From: Acidobacteriota bacterium
GTDB lineage: Bacteria > Acidobacteriota > Vicinamibacteria > Fen-336
Reading direction: 5' to 3'
Assembly (NCBI GenBank): GCA_003222275.1
Contig: QHVJ01000028.1
Span: forward strand, 1 to 44,475
DNA length: 44,475 bases
Positions 19,416 to 33,318 of this stretch are shown here, piece by piece. Numbering within the stretch: the first letter of the stretch is position 1; every line of letters begins with the position of its first letter. The translations under genes and the position numbers were made by a program. The notes under the pieces were generated by a model. The model was given only the letters and a program-made list of their open reading frames with translations. It did not search any database and was not told the DNA's origin.

Positions 19416-21905
19416 ATGGCGGGACCCGAGCAAGATCCGGTAGCCTTCCAGAAGATCCCCACGAACATCGCGGACGAGATGCGCCAGTCCTACATGGACT
19501 ACGCCATGTCCGTGATCATCGGCCGCGCCCTGCCCGACGTGCGGGACGGCCTCAAGCCCGCGAACCGTCGGGTGCTCTTCGGCATGCACGAGATGGGCCT
19601 CCAGCCCGGGAGACCCTACAAGAAGAGCGCGCGGGTCGCCGGCGACGTGATGGGCAAGTACCACCCGCACGGCGAGGGGGCGATCTACGACACCCTCGTG
19701 CGCATGGCCCAGGACTGGAACATGCGCGCGCCGCTCGTGGACGGCCAGGGCAACTTCGGCTCCGTCGACGGCGACCCGCCGGCGGCGATGAGATACACCG
19801 AAGCGCGGCTCTCGCGCGTGGGCGCCTCGATGATGCTGGACATCGACAAGGACACCGTCGATTTCCAGCCCACCTACGACAACGAGTCGAAGGAGCCGAC
19901 GGTCCTTCCCACCGTGCTCCCCAACCTGCTCGTCAACGGAGCGGAGGGGATCGCGGTCGGCATGGCCACGAAGATCCCGCCCCACAACCTCGGGGAAGTC
20001 GTCGACGGGCTCACGTTCCTCATCGAGAACCCGGACCTCACGCCCGACGAGCGGCTGGAAGGGCTCATGGAGCGGATCGCGGGCCCCGACTTCCCCACCG
20101 CCGGCTTCATCTGCGGCCGGGCCGGCATCCGCCAGGCCTACCGCACCGGGCGGGGATCGGTCGTGATGCGGGCGCGGGCGGAGATCGAGACCCGCAAGGG
20201 GGACAAGGAATCGATCATCGTCACCGAGATCCCCTACCAGGTCAACAAGTCGCGCCTCATCGAGAGGATCGCCGAGCTCGTGCGCGAGAAGCGGATCGAC
20301 GGCATCGCCGACATCCGCGACGAGAGCTCCCGGGAGGGCATGCGGATCGTCATGGACATCCGCAAGGGCGAGCCGAGCCAGGTGATCCTGAACAACCTCT
20401 ACAAGCTCACGCCGCTCCAGGACACGTTCGGGATCATCATGCTCGCGATCGTCGACCAGCGGCCGAAGGTCCTGAACCTGCTCGAGGCCGCGGAGCTGTT
20501 CGTCGAGTTCCGCCGCGAGGTCGTGCGCCGGCGGACGGCCTTCGAGCTGCGAAAGGCCGAGGCGCGGGCCCACGTCCTCGAAGGCCTCGTCATCGCCCTC
20601 GACCACCTCGACCAGGTGATCGCCCTCATCCGCGAGGCGAAGACGCCGCCGGAGGCGCGCACCGGCCTCATGGGCCGCTTCGGCCTCAGCCAGATCCAGG
20701 CCGACGCGATCCTGGAGATGCAGCTCCAGCGGCTCACCGGCCTCGAGCGGCAGAAGATCGTCGACGAGCTGAAGGAGATCAAGGTCCTCATCGCGGACCT
20801 GAAGGACATCCTCAGCAAGCCCCGGCGCATCGACCAGATCGTCGCCGACGAGCTGAAGAAGGTCCGCGACGACCACGGCAACCCGCGCCGCACGGTGATC
20901 GTGGACGCGGTGGAAGACATCACCGTGGAGGACATGATCGCCGAGGAGGACGTGGCGATCTCGATAACGCACGGGGGCTACATCAAGCGCACCTCGATCT
21001 CCTCGTACCGCGCCCAGCACCGCGGCGGGCGCGGCCGGATGGGCATGCGCACCAAGGACGAGGACTTCGTGGACCAGCTCTTCATCGCCTCCACGCACTC
21101 CTACGTCCTGATCTTCACCGACCGCGGCCGCGTCCACTGGCTGAAGGTCCACGAGATCCCCGAGGTGGGGCCGCAGGGCCGGGGCAAGGCCGTCGTCAAC
21201 CTCGTCCAGTTGCACCCCCAGGAGAAGATCGCCGCCTTCGCCGCGGTCAAGGAGTTCGCCTCCGGCCGCTACGTCCTGCTCGCCACCCGCAAGGGCATCG
21301 TGAAGAAGACGGAGCTCTCCGCCTTCGCGAACCCGCGCGCGGGAGGCATCATCGCCCTCTCGGTGGAGGACGACGACGCGCTCATCGAGGCGGTGCTGAC
21401 CTCCGGCGCGGACGAGGTCCTCCTCGCCACCCGCGACGGGATGGCCATCCACTTCAGCGAGGACGACGTGCGGCCGATGGGGCGGGCGGCCTACGGCGTG
21501 AAGGGCATCGAGCTGGAGACGGGGGACGAGGTGGTCGCGCTCGAGGTCGTGGCCGCCGGCGGCACCGTGCTCACCGTGACCGAGAACGGCTACGGCAAGA
21601 AGACCTCCCTCGACGAGTACCGCGTCCAGAGCCGCGGGGGCAAGGGCCTCATCAACATCAAGACCTCCGGCCGCAACGGGAAGGTGGTGGGGGTCAAGTT
21701 CCTGAAGGGCGACGAGGGCGTGATGCTCATCACCGAAAAGGGTATGATCATCCGCCTGAACACGGCGGACATCTCGACCATTGGCCGGAACACCCAGGGG
21801 GTGCGCCTCATACAGCTGGAGGAGGGGGACCACCTGGTGTCGGTGGCCCGCCTCGCGGAGCGCGAGGAGGGCGAGGACGCACCTCCCGCGGGGGGAGAGG
21901 CCTGA
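19416..21905 (+). CDS. gyrA: DNA gyrase subunit A
   Basis: 829 residues. The breakage-reunion domain has the catalytic tyrosine in [11 protein letters not shown]. The C-terminal beta-pinwheel carries a GyrA-box-like QHRGGRG and a second related SRGGKG, supporting true gyrase rather than topoisomerase IV. The quinolone pocket reads [10 protein letters not shown], so the residue equivalent to E. coli Ser83 is Gly88, while Asp87 is kept as Asp92. The C-terminus is acidic. Co-transcribed with gyrB. Confidence 0.98.
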   Translation: MAGPEQDPVAFQKIPTNIADEMRQSYMDYAMSVIIGRALPDVRDGLKPANRRVLFGMHEMGLQPGRPYKKSARVAGDVMGKYHPHGEGAIYDTLVRMAQDWNMRAPLVDGQGNFGSVDGDPPAAMRYTEARLSRVGASMMLDIDKDTVDFQPTYDNESKEPTVLPTVLPNLLVNGAEGIAVGMATKIPPHNLGEVVDGLTFLIENPDLTPDERLEGLMERIAGPDFPTAGFICGRAGIRQAYRTGRGSVVMRARAEIETRKGDKESIIVTEIPYQVNKSRLIERIAELVREKRIDGIADIRDESSREGMRIVMDIRKGEPSQVILNNLYKLTPLQDTFGIIMLAIVDQRPKVLNLLEAAELFVEFRREVVRRRTAFELRKAEARAHVLEGLVIALDHLDQVIALIREAKTPPEARTGLMGRFGLSQIQADAILEMQLQRLTGLERQKIVDELKEIKVLIADLKDILSKPRRIDQIVADELKKVRDDHGNPRRTVIVDAVEDITVEDMIAEEDVAISITHGGYIKRTSISSYRAQHRGGRGRMGMRTKDEDFVDQLFIASTHSYVLIFTDRGRVHWLKVHEIPEVGPQGRGKAVVNLVQLHPQEKIAAFAAVKEFASGRYVLLATRKGIVKKTELSAFANPRAGGIIALSVEDDDALIEAVLTSGADEVLLATRDGMAIHFSEDDVRPMGRAAYGVKGIELETGDEVVALEVVAAGGTVLTVTENGYGKKTSLDEYRVQSRGGKGLINIKTSGRNGKVVGVKFLKGDEGVMLITEKGMIIRLNTADISTIGRNTQGVRLIQLEEGDHLVSVARLAEREEGEDAPPAGGEA

Positions 21906-21960
21906 GCCACCAACCCCCCCCGGGGGCGGCAGCGCGCGGAGCGGCGAAAGGAGGACGACG

Positions 21961-22617
21961 ATGAGGAGTGTCATCCGGCACCTGTTGGTCTTGACAGGCC
22001 TCGGCCTCGCGCTGGCGGCCTGCGGCCACCGCGACCAGAGACTGGTCGACCAGTACTTCAACGCCGTCAACTCGAAGGACAACCAGACCCTGGGCAGTTT
22101 TGCCGCCGTGGGGTTCGACAAGAAGGTGGACCGCTGGCGGATCGCGAAGGAGAGCGACGAGGAGAAGGCTCCCATCCCGCTGACCGACCTGATCGCCAAG
22201 CAGAAGGAGCTCGAGAAGGCGGTCGCGGAGAACAAGAAGGCGGCCACGGCCTACTCCATGGACCACTACGCGGAGGTCGATCAGGTCCGCGAGGGGCGCA
22301 AGGCGGGCAAGCCCGTCCCCGCGAAGCTTCAGGCGGTGGCCGCAGAGTGGGACAAGTACAACCAGAAGGACCGCGACCTCAAGAAGGCGCTCGCCGACGC
22401 CACCGCCGCGGTGGAGAAGGAGAAGCGAAACCTCGAGCGGTCCCTCGGACCCACGGAGAACGCCGAGGGGCTCAGCGGTGACATGGTGACCAAGCGGCTG
22501 GACCTCGTGCTCACCATCAACGGCGAGGACCAGCCCTACGTGATGACGCTGCGGAAGTACGACATCAAGGGCAGCGCCCGCCCGCGGTGGGTGGTCCAGG
22601 ACCTGAAGCCGGCCTAG
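21961..22617 (+). CDS. Predicted lipoprotein of unknown function
   Basis: 218 residues from ATG 21961, with a strong AAAGGAGG upstream. The signal peptide (RHLLVLTGLGLALAAC) ends in a LAAC lipobox, so it is probably lipidated and envelope-anchored. The mature part opens with a segment that may be SnoaL/DUF-like (LVDQYFNAVNSKDNQTLGSF). A charged coiled-coil-like stretch follows (KQKELEKAVAENKKAATA; DLKKALADATAAVEKEKRNL), then a C-terminal beta segment (YVMTLRKYDIKG, RPRWVVQDLKPA). I do not recognise a family. It follows gyrA by 55 bases and may share its transcript. Confidence 0.8.
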   Translation: MRSVIRHLLVLTGLGLALAACGHRDQRLVDQYFNAVNSKDNQTLGSFAAVGFDKKVDRWRIAKESDEEKAPIPLTDLIAKQKELEKAVAENKKAATAYSMDHYAEVDQVREGRKAGKPVPAKLQAVAAEWDKYNQKDRDLKKALADATAAVEKEKRNLERSLGPTENAEGLSGDMVTKRLDLVLTINGEDQPYVMTLRKYDIKGSARPRWVVQDLKPA

Positions 22618-22635
22618 GAGAGACGGCCGAGGTCG

Positions 22636-24846
22636 TTAAACCAGCTCCAGGCCCGCGTAGCGGGCCACCAGCCGCTTCGCTCCGACGCCGGGGAACGAGA
22701 CCGTCACCTTCAGATCCTCGCCCGTGGCTTCGCTCCGCAGCACGGTCCCCACCCCGAAGAGCGGGTGGCGCACGCGGGCCCCCGGCCTCAGCTCCTTGAG
22801 GGCCTCGGGCGAAGGCGCGGGAGCGGGGGTGAAGCTGCGGTCGGTGCCGAAGCGGCGGCGGGGGGCGGAGGCGGCGATCACGGGCCGGCGGCCGTCGGCG
22901 GTCTCCTCCACCTGGTCGCGGGGGATCTCCAGGAGGAACCGGCTCGGCTCGCTGAGGCGGCGCTGGCCGAACACCGAGCGGCTCTGGGCCCAGGTCAGGT
23001 GCAGCCGCTCGCGGGCCCGCGTCATTCCCACGTAGCAGAGGCGGCGCTCCTCCTCGAGCGCGTCCCCGCGGGCGAGGCTGCGCGCGTGGGGGACGAGGCC
23101 CTCCTCGAGGCCGACGAGGAAGATCGCGTCGAACTCGAGCCCCTTGGCTGAATGAAGCGTCATCAGGACCACCGGCGCGTCGTCCTTGGCCTTGTCGACG
23201 TCGGAGAGCAGGGACACGCGATCGAGGAAGCCCGCGAGGGACGGGCTGTCCTCGCGCGCCTGATAGTCGGCCGCCGCGGACAGCAGCTCGGCCAGGTTCT
23301 CGAGCCGGTCCTGGCTCTCGTGGCTGTCTTCCTGGGCCAGCGCCGCCGCGTATCCGGTCACCTCGAGGACGCGGGTCAGCAGGTCCTTCAGCCCGAGGCT
23401 CGGCGCCTCCGCGCGGAGCGCTTCCACCATCTCCCGGAAGCGGCGAAGAGGCTGGGTGGCCCGCGCCGGCAGCAGCGCCTCGCCTTCCACGACCGCGACG
23501 GCTTCCCAGGTCGAGGTCCCGCGCTCCCTCGCCACCCGCTCCAGCTCCTGCACCGTGCGGTCCCCGATCCCTCTCGGCGGCACGTTCACCACCCGGCGCA
23601 GGGCCATGGGATCGCGGGGGTTCGCGATGAGCCGCAGGTAGGCGAGGACGTCCTTCACCTCCCGGCGCTCGTAGAAGCCGACGCCCCCCCACACCTCGTA
23701 GGGCACGCCCGCCCGCATGAGGGCCTCCTCGAACAGCCGGCTCTGGGAGTTCATGCGGTAGAGCACCGCCGCCCGGCCCCCGTCCCGCCGGCCGGAGATG
23801 CGGGAGACGACCCACGCCGCCTCCTGGAACTCGTCCCCCGCCTGATGCAGACGCACGGGGTCCCCGGCCGTCTTCACCGCGCGCAACGTCTTGCCCTTGC
23901 GCTTCTCGTTGTGGGCGACGAGCCCGGAAGCGGCGTCGAGGATGGCCGGTCGCGAGCGGTAGTTCTCCTCCAGCCGTAGCACGCGCGCGCCGGGGAAGTC
24001 GGCCTCGAAGTCGAGGATGTTCCGGATGTCGGCGCCCCGCCACGAGTAGATCGATTGGTCCTCGTCGCCGACCACGGTGATGTTGCCGTGGGGACCCGAC
24101 AGGTGGCGCACGAGCTCGTACTGCGCGCGGTTGGTGTCCTGATACTCGTCGACCAGGACGTACTGGAACCGCTGCCGGTAGCTCTCCCGCACGGCCTCGT
24201 TCGACTCGAGCAGGGCCACCGTGCGCAGCAGCAGGTCGTCGAAGTCGAGGGCGTGGGCCGCCTCCAGCGTCTGCCGGTATCGCTCGGCGACGCGGGCGAG
24301 CTTGACCGCCGCCTCCGACTCGGAGTCGTTCTCCTGCTCGGGGTCGCGCCCCGCGTTCTTGGCCGCCGAGATGCGGGCGAGGAGGCGGCGCGGGGGATTC
24401 ACCTTCTCAGGCATGTCGAGCGCGCGCAGCGCCTCGCGCACCGCCTGCAGCTGGTCCTCGTCGTCGTAGATCACGAAGTCCCGGGGCAGGCCGGCCGCCA
24501 CCGCCTCCCGGCGGAGGATGCGCACGCACAGGCTGTGGAACGTCGAGATCCAGCTCTTGACGGCGTGGCCGGGGAGCAGCGCCTCCGTGCGCGCCTTCAT
24601 CTGCCCCGCCGCCTTGTTGGTGAAGGTGACGGCCAGGATGCGCTCCGAGGGCACGCCCTGGTCGAGGACGAGGTGGGCGATGCGGTGGGTGATGACGCGG
24701 GTCTTGCCGCTCCCGGCGCCGGCGAGGATGAGGACGGCGCCCTCGCTCGCGAGCACCGCCTCGCGCTGCTGCGGGTTCAGCCCCTCGAGCAGCGGGGACT
24801 CCTGGATCCCAGGTTCAGAGGAGCCGGAATTGCTCAACGGATTCAA
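22636..24846 (-). CDS. pcrA: UvrD/PcrA-type superfamily 1 DNA helicase
   Basis: 736 residues. Motifs: Q-motif and Walker A (GLNPQQREAVLASEG; LAGAGSGKTRVITHRIAHL), motif II region VDEYQDTNRAQYELVRHL, GDEDQSIYSWRGADIRNIL, and LMTLHSAKGLEFDAIFLVGL. The C-terminal Tudor-like domain (RHPLFGVGTVLRSEATGEDL) favours PcrA/UvrD, which act in nucleotide-excision repair and transcription-replication conflict resolution. Only TTG codons (24846, 24837) are available as starts, and repeat C1 abuts them. No Shine-Dalgarno is visible, so the true start may be as late as the GLNPQQ region. Confidence 0.94.
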   Translation of the reverse strand: MNPLSNSGSSEPGIQESPLLEGLNPQQREAVLASEGAVLILAGAGSGKTRVITHRIAHLVLDQGVPSERILAVTFTNKAAGQMKARTEALLPGHAVKSWISTFHSLCVRILRREAVAAGLPRDFVIYDDEDQLQAVREALRALDMPEKVNPPRRLLARISAAKNAGRDPEQENDSESEAAVKLARVAERYRQTLEAAHALDFDDLLLRTVALLESNEAVRESYRQRFQYVLVDEYQDTNRAQYELVRHLSGPHGNITVVGDEDQSIYSWRGADIRNILDFEADFPGARVLRLEENYRSRPAILDAASGLVAHNEKRKGKTLRAVKTAGDPVRLHQAGDEFQEAAWVVSRISGRRDGGRAAVLYRMNSQSRLFEEALMRAGVPYEVWGGVGFYERREVKDVLAYLRLIANPRDPMALRRVVNVPPRGIGDRTVQELERVARERGTSTWEAVAVVEGEALLPARATQPLRRFREMVEALRAEAPSLGLKDLLTRVLEVTGYAAALAQEDSHESQDRLENLAELLSAAADYQAREDSPSLAGFLDRVSLLSDVDKAKDDAPVVLMTLHSAKGLEFDAIFLVGLEEGLVPHARSLARGDALEEERRLCYVGMTRARERLHLTWAQSRSVFGQRRLSEPSRFLLEIPRDQVEETADGRRPVIAASAPRRRFGTDRSFTPAPAPSPEALKELRPGARVRHPLFGVGTVLRSEATGEDLKVTVSFPGVGAKRLVARYAGLELV

Positions 24847-24956
24847 CGCAGAGGCCGCAGAGAGCGCGCAGAGATCGCAGAGGGGCCAGTACAGCTGGAG
24901 AACACATCAGATTCTAATCTCTGCGGCCTCTGCGTGTCCTCTGCGGCCTCTGCGTG
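24845..24956. repeat. CTCTGCGG-type long inverted repeat, copy 1 (glmS-pcrA gap)
   Basis: The left arm holds ACGCAGAGGCCGCAGAG and CGCAGAG units (24845-24882). The right arm holds CTCTGCGGCCTCTGCGTG twice (24918-24956). The arms can pair into a long hairpin with a loop of about 35 bases. The motif has been noted in many unrelated bacterial genomes, although its function is not settled to my knowledge. It abuts the 5' end of pcrA and could end transcription or be a mobile hairpin. Confidence 0.8.
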
Positions 24957-24962
24957 GAAAGG

Positions 24963-26807
<1,845 letters not shown>

Positions 26808-26823
26808 GTCAGCCGCCCTCTTT

Positions 26824-26896
26824 CGCTCGCGCGGGAATGAATCCCGCGCTCGCTATCCAAGCTGGGGGGTCCTCTTCAGGCCCCCCCAGGCCCCCC
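26824..26896 (+). repeat. Hairpin repeat, family A copy 3 (glmU-glmS gap)
   Basis: CGCTCGCGCGGGAATGAATCCCGCGCTCGC forms a GCGGGA / TCCCGC stem around the loop ATGAA. AAGCTGGGGGG and a C-rich tract ending CCCCCC follow. The layout equals copies 1 and 2, but stem bases differ in a paired way (GCGGGA/TCCCGC versus GCGCGGA/TCCGCGC). It covers the glmU stop codon and supplies its last residues. Confidence 0.75.
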
Positions 26897-28306
26897 GCGT
26901 GATCCCTTGCCGGCCCCGGCCTTCTGCTGCCGGCGCGCGTCCGCCCAGCCCTTCTTGATCACCTGGCGGGCGCGGCCGAGGGCGAGGGCCCCCGCGGGGA
27001 CGTCCTCCGTGATCGCGCTGCCGGCGGCGATGTACGCGCCCTCGCCGATCGTGATGGGGGCGACGAGCGTCGTATCGCTGCCGACGAAGACGCCGGCTTC
27101 GATCCGCGTCGGGTGCTTGTCGACGCCGTCGTAGTTGCAGGTGATCGTGCCGGCGCCGATGTTCACGCCCGGCCCGACGGTGGCGTCGCCGATGTAGGAG
27201 AGATGCGGCGCCTTCGAGCCGTCACCGAGGTGGGTCTTCTTCAGCTCGACGAAGTTTCCGACCCTCGCCCCCGCGCCGATCCGGGTCTCCGGCCGCACGT
27301 GCGCGAACGGCCCCACGGTCGCCCCTTCCTCCACCACGCACTCGCGGAGCAGGCAGTGGTCGAGGATCTGCGTCCCGGGTCCCACTTCGCAGTCCACGAT
27401 GCGCACGAACGGTCCCACCACCGCGCCCGCCGCCACCTTCGTCCGTCCCTCCAGGACGGTGAAGGCGCGCAGCACGGCGTCGGGGGCCACCTCGACCTCC
27501 GGGCCCACGAACGTCGTTTCGGGGTCTTCGATGCTCACGCCGGAGGCCATCAGGGCCTGGCACCGTCTCTGGCGGAGGAGCCGGGCCGCCGCCGCCAGCT
27601 CCGAGTGGCTGTTCACGCCCAGTACCTCGTGGCTGTCGGGCGCGGTCACGACGTCGACGCGCTTCCCCGCCTTGCGCAAGAGGCCGATGACGTCGGTCAG
27701 GTAGTACTCCCCCTGCGCGTTCTGCGGCCGGAGCTGCGCCAGCGCTTCCAGGAGGCGTCCGGGCTGGAAGGCGTAGATCCCGGCGTTGATCTCCCGGATT
27801 CGTTTCTGCTCCAGGCTCGCGTCCTTGTTCTCGACGATGGCACGCACGGAGCCGTCGGCCTCGCGCACGATGCGGCCGTATTCGGCGGGGTCGTCGAGGA
27901 CGACGCTCAGCAAGGTCGCCGCCGCTCCCCCGGAGCGATGGGCGTCGAGTAGCCGGCCGAGCGTCTCCGGCCGCAGGAGCGGCAGATCGCCGTAGAGGAC
28001 GAGCACGGTCCGCTCCGGATGGACGGCGATCCGCTCCCGCGCCGCCAGCACCGCGTGGCCGGTGCCGAGGGGAGGTTCCTGCCGGGCGAACGCGAGGCCG
28101 CGCCCGCGGAACGCCGCCTCCACCGCTTCGGCCTGATGCCCCACCACGACCGTGATCGGATCTACGCCGACGGACTGGACCGCGCGGACGACGTGGTCGA
28201 GGAGCGGGACGCCGAGGAGCGGATGGAGCACCTTCGCCCGCGCGCTCCTCATCCGCGTACCCTTGCCCGCGGCGAGGATCACCGCCTGCGCGTCGAGAGG
28301 TGTCAC
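26876..28306 (-). CDS. glmU: Bifunctional UDP-GlcNAc pyrophosphorylase / glucosamine-1-phosphate acetyltransferase
   Basis: 476 residues. The uridyltransferase domain has AVILAAGKGTRMRS near the start. The left-handed beta-helix acetyltransferase domain includes GPFAHVRPETRIGAGARVGN, KAPHLSYIGDATVGPGVNIG and AGTITCNYDGVDKHPT. It performs the last two steps to UDP-GlcNAc. The start is GTG 28306 with little Shine-Dalgarno. The C-terminal tail (KAGAGKGSRGGPGGA) is low complexity and its final residues come from repeat A3. Upstream is the TPR gene, 30 bases away. Confidence 0.97.
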   Translation of the reverse strand: MTPLDAQAVILAAGKGTRMRSARAKVLHPLLGVPLLDHVVRAVQSVGVDPITVVVGHQAEAVEAAFRGRGLAFARQEPPLGTGHAVLAARERIAVHPERTVLVLYGDLPLLRPETLGRLLDAHRSGGAAATLLSVVLDDPAEYGRIVREADGSVRAIVENKDASLEQKRIREINAGIYAFQPGRLLEALAQLRPQNAQGEYYLTDVIGLLRKAGKRVDVVTAPDSHEVLGVNSHSELAAAARLLRQRRCQALMASGVSIEDPETTFVGPEVEVAPDAVLRAFTVLEGRTKVAAGAVVGPFVRIVDCEVGPGTQILDHCLLRECVVEEGATVGPFAHVRPETRIGAGARVGNFVELKKTHLGDGSKAPHLSYIGDATVGPGVNIGAGTITCNYDGVDKHPTRIEAGVFVGSDTTLVAPITIGEGAYIAAGSAITEDVPAGALALGRARQVIKKGWADARRQQKAGAGKGSRGGPGGA

Positions 28307-28336
28307 GTTTCGATGTTAGCACCCCCCCGCGGCTCG

Positions 28337-28870
28337 TCAGCTCGCCTGCGGGTATACGATCTCGATGAACTCCTCGTCTTCCCGGATGGGGTCGAAATCC
28401 GAGTCGCTGCGGGCCTGGGCCCGGTTGGCCGGACTGGCGGCGACCGCAGAGCGCAGGGCCTTCAGCGCGCTCGCGGTGTCGCCGGCCCGCGCCGCGGTGG
28501 CGGCCAGGCAGTACAGCACGTGCTCGTTCTTCGGGTGGATCTCGGCCGCCTGCCGGAGCACCTTCAAGGCCTCCGCGTACTCACCCCGGTTGTGGAGGTA
28601 GACACCGTGGTTGAGGAGATCCTCGAAGCCCTTGGGACGGAAAGCCGTCCGCTTCGATTCGGCGATCGCCCGCTCGCACAGGGCCCGGTACGAGCGCGCC
28701 CGCTCCAGCAGCTCGCGCTCGTCGGAGTGGCTCGCGATGAGGGCGTCGAGGTGGTCCCGGGCCCGGTCGTAATCGCGCTTGCCGACCGCCTTGACCGCCT
28801 TCTCGTAGAGCTCGAGAGCGGCGCTCGACCTGCGTGCGGCCGGGGCCGGGGCCGTCTTCTTCGCGCTCAT
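28337..28870 (-). CDS. TPR-like repeat protein of unknown function
   Basis: 177 residues from ATG 28870, which has AGGAGGAGACGA directly upstream; the ORF-track start adds repeat sequence. After a lysine/alanine-rich lead there are helical pairs of TPR type: ALELYEKAVKAVGKRDYDRA, LLNHGVYLHNRGEYAEALKV, LYCLAATAARAGDTASALKA. It ends with an acidic segment (SDFDPIREDEEFIEIVYP) typical of soluble TPR proteins in this kind of genome. Probably a scaffold; no partner is evident. First gene of the TPR-glmU-glmS run. Confidence 0.85.
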   Translation of the reverse strand: MSAKKTAPAPAARRSSAALELYEKAVKAVGKRDYDRARDHLDALIASHSDERELLERARSYRALCERAIAESKRTAFRPKGFEDLLNHGVYLHNRGEYAEALKVLRQAAEIHPKNEHVLYCLAATAARAGDTASALKALRSAVAASPANRAQARSDSDFDPIREDEEFIEIVYPQAS

Positions 28871-28885
28871 TCGTCTCCTCCTCAT

Positions 28886-29024
28886 TGAGCCGGGGGGTGC
28901 TAGCGGCGCACCCCCCGAACCCCCCGCTCGCGTCTTCCGCGGCTGCGAAGTGAATTCGCCGCCGCTCATCATACGGTCCGCTTCGCGGCCCCGGGGCGAA
29001 TGAATCGCGCTTCGCTCGCAGCCG
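28886..29024 (+). repeat. Degenerate family A repeats in the TPR-uvrA divergent gap
   Basis: The 268-base gap 28871-29138 has no gene. It contains GAGCCGGGGGGTGC with a matching GCACCCCCC, then GCGAA-GTGAA-TTCGC (28945-28959) and GCGA-ATGAA-TCGC (28996-29008). These are two further hairpins with the same loop as the other repeats but different stems. A TAGAAT near 29113 may be a -10 box for uvrA; I found no convincing -35. Confidence 0.6.
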
Positions 29025-29138
29025 CTGGAGTCGAGGGCTAAACCGCAGAGCATACCAGCCTGCGCGGCGGGCCGCAAGCGGCCCCCATCACACGCGGCCG
29101 CGGCGCCTTTGATAGAATGCGGTTTTGGTCCAAGCGCC

Positions 29139-31958
<2,820 letters not shown>

Positions 31959-31986
31959 CCGCCGGGGAACCCTCGGGCCGCGCTTG

Positions 31987-33177
31987 ATGGAAGACCCCCT
32001 TCTTTCCTGGCGGCCCGAGTTCCCCATCCTCGAGCGCACCACGTACCTCGTGAGCCACTCGCTGGGCGCGATGCCGCGCGCGGTCGGGAAGCGGCTCGAG
32101 GAGTACACCGACACCTGGTCCTCCCGCGGGGTGCGGGCCTGGGCCGAGGGCTGGTGGCGCATGCCGATCACGGTCGGCGACGCCGTCGGGAGGATCATCG
32201 GCGCCCCGCCGGGCAGCGTGGTCATGCACCAGAACGTCTCGGTGTGCCAGGCCCTCGTGCTGTCGTGCTTCGTCTTCTCCTCCCGGCGCAACAAGATCGT
32301 CTACGAGGAGCTGAACTTCCCTTCGGTGATGTACGTGTACGAGGCCCACCGCGCGCTGGGGGCCGAGGTCGTGACCGTTCCCAGCGACGACGGGATCAGC
32401 GTGCCGCTCGAGCGCTTCCTCGCCGCCATCGACGAGCGCACGCTGCTCGTGCCGCTGTCCCACGTGGTCTTCAAGAGCGCTTTCATCCAGGACGTGCCCG
32501 CGATCGTGCGCCGCGCGCACGAGGTCGGGGCCCTCGTGGTGGCCGACCTCTATCAGTCGGCGGGCACGGTGCCAGTGGACGTGGCGGCCTGGGACGTCGA
32601 CTTCGCCACCGGAGGTTCGGTGAAGTGGCTCTGCGGCGGGCCCGGCGCCGGCTACCTGTACGTCGCCCCCCGGCTGCGCAACCAGCTCGCGCCGCGGCTC
32701 ACGGGGTGGATGGCCCATCGGGCGCCCTTTGCCTTCGAGCCGGGGGCGATCGAGTACGCGGACGACGCGACGCGCTTCCTTCACGGCACGCCCGCCGTGC
32801 CCGCCCTTTACGCCGCGCAGGCGGGGTATGAGATCGTGGCCGCGGCGGGGGTGGAGGCCATCCGCGCCAAGTCGATGCGGCAGGTCCAGATGCTCGTCGA
32901 CCTGGCCCGGGAGCGCGGCTTCCGTCCCCATGTGCCCGAGCGTCCGGAGCAGCGGGGGGGGATGGTGATCCTCGACGTTCCCCACGGCCAGGCGGTGACG
33001 CGGGAGCTGCTGCGCCGCGAGGTGATCGTGGACTTCCGGCCGGGAGCCGGGATCCGCTTCTCACCGCACTTCTACTCGACCGACGCGGAGATTTCGCGGG
33101 CCCTCGACGAGACGCGCCGGATCCTCGATTCGGGGGCCTACCAAGCGCACGAGGCGATGGGTGGGACCGGCTTTTGA
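31987..33177 (+). CDS. Kynureninase-like PLP-dependent enzyme (aminotransferase class V)
   Basis: 396 residues from ATG 31987, 28 bases after uvrA. The fold-type I PLP signatures are visible. DLYQSAGTVPVDVAAWDVDF resembles the kynureninase DLAHSAG...D motif, and the Schiff-base lysine lies in GGSVKWLCGGPGAGYLYVAP. The C-terminal small domain includes REVIVDFRPGAGIRFSPHFY. That pattern is closer to kynureninase than to cysteine desulfurase, but no other tryptophan-degradation gene is nearby and the substrate cannot be read from sequence. The stop overlaps a 7-bp hairpin (CCGGCTT-TTG-AAGCCGG) without a T-tract. Confidence 0.82.
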   Translation: MEDPLLSWRPEFPILERTTYLVSHSLGAMPRAVGKRLEEYTDTWSSRGVRAWAEGWWRMPITVGDAVGRIIGAPPGSVVMHQNVSVCQALVLSCFVFSSRRNKIVYEELNFPSVMYVYEAHRALGAEVVTVPSDDGISVPLERFLAAIDERTLLVPLSHVVFKSAFIQDVPAIVRRAHEVGALVVADLYQSAGTVPVDVAAWDVDFATGGSVKWLCGGPGAGYLYVAPRLRNQLAPRLTGWMAHRAPFAFEPGAIEYADDATRFLHGTPAVPALYAAQAGYEIVAAAGVEAIRAKSMRQVQMLVDLARERGFRPHVPERPEQRGGMVILDVPHGQAVTRELLRREVIVDFRPGAGIRFSPHFYSTDAEISRALDETRRILDSGAYQAHEAMGGTGF

Positions 33178-33283
33178 AGCCGGCTGTGGTCACGAAACCA
33201 CGGCGTGGCTACAGAACGCGTGGCGCATGGCCACACCGGTGAAATAGACCCTTACAGATCAATTAGTTGCGGGTGCTAGCGGC

Positions 33284-33299
33284 TGGTATATGGCTTGCA
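33284..33299 (+). promoter_or_regulatory. Weak candidate sigma-54 promoter before lpxC
   Basis: TGGTATATGGCTTGCA fits the -24/-12 pattern TGGCACRNNNNTTGCW with two mismatches and correct GG/GC spacing. The predicted start would leave only about 8 bases before the lpxC ATG at 33319. No enhancer site is recognised. The surrounding 141-base gap holds several short GTGGC/GCCAC inverted repeats. Confidence 0.3.
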
Positions 33300-33318
33300 G
33301 CCCCAGGCGCGAGTTTTA

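Noticed and set aside
33167-33183. CCGGCTT-TTG-AAGCCGG as a rho-independent terminator
   Set aside because: A clean 7-bp hairpin, but it overlaps the stop codon and has no T-tract.
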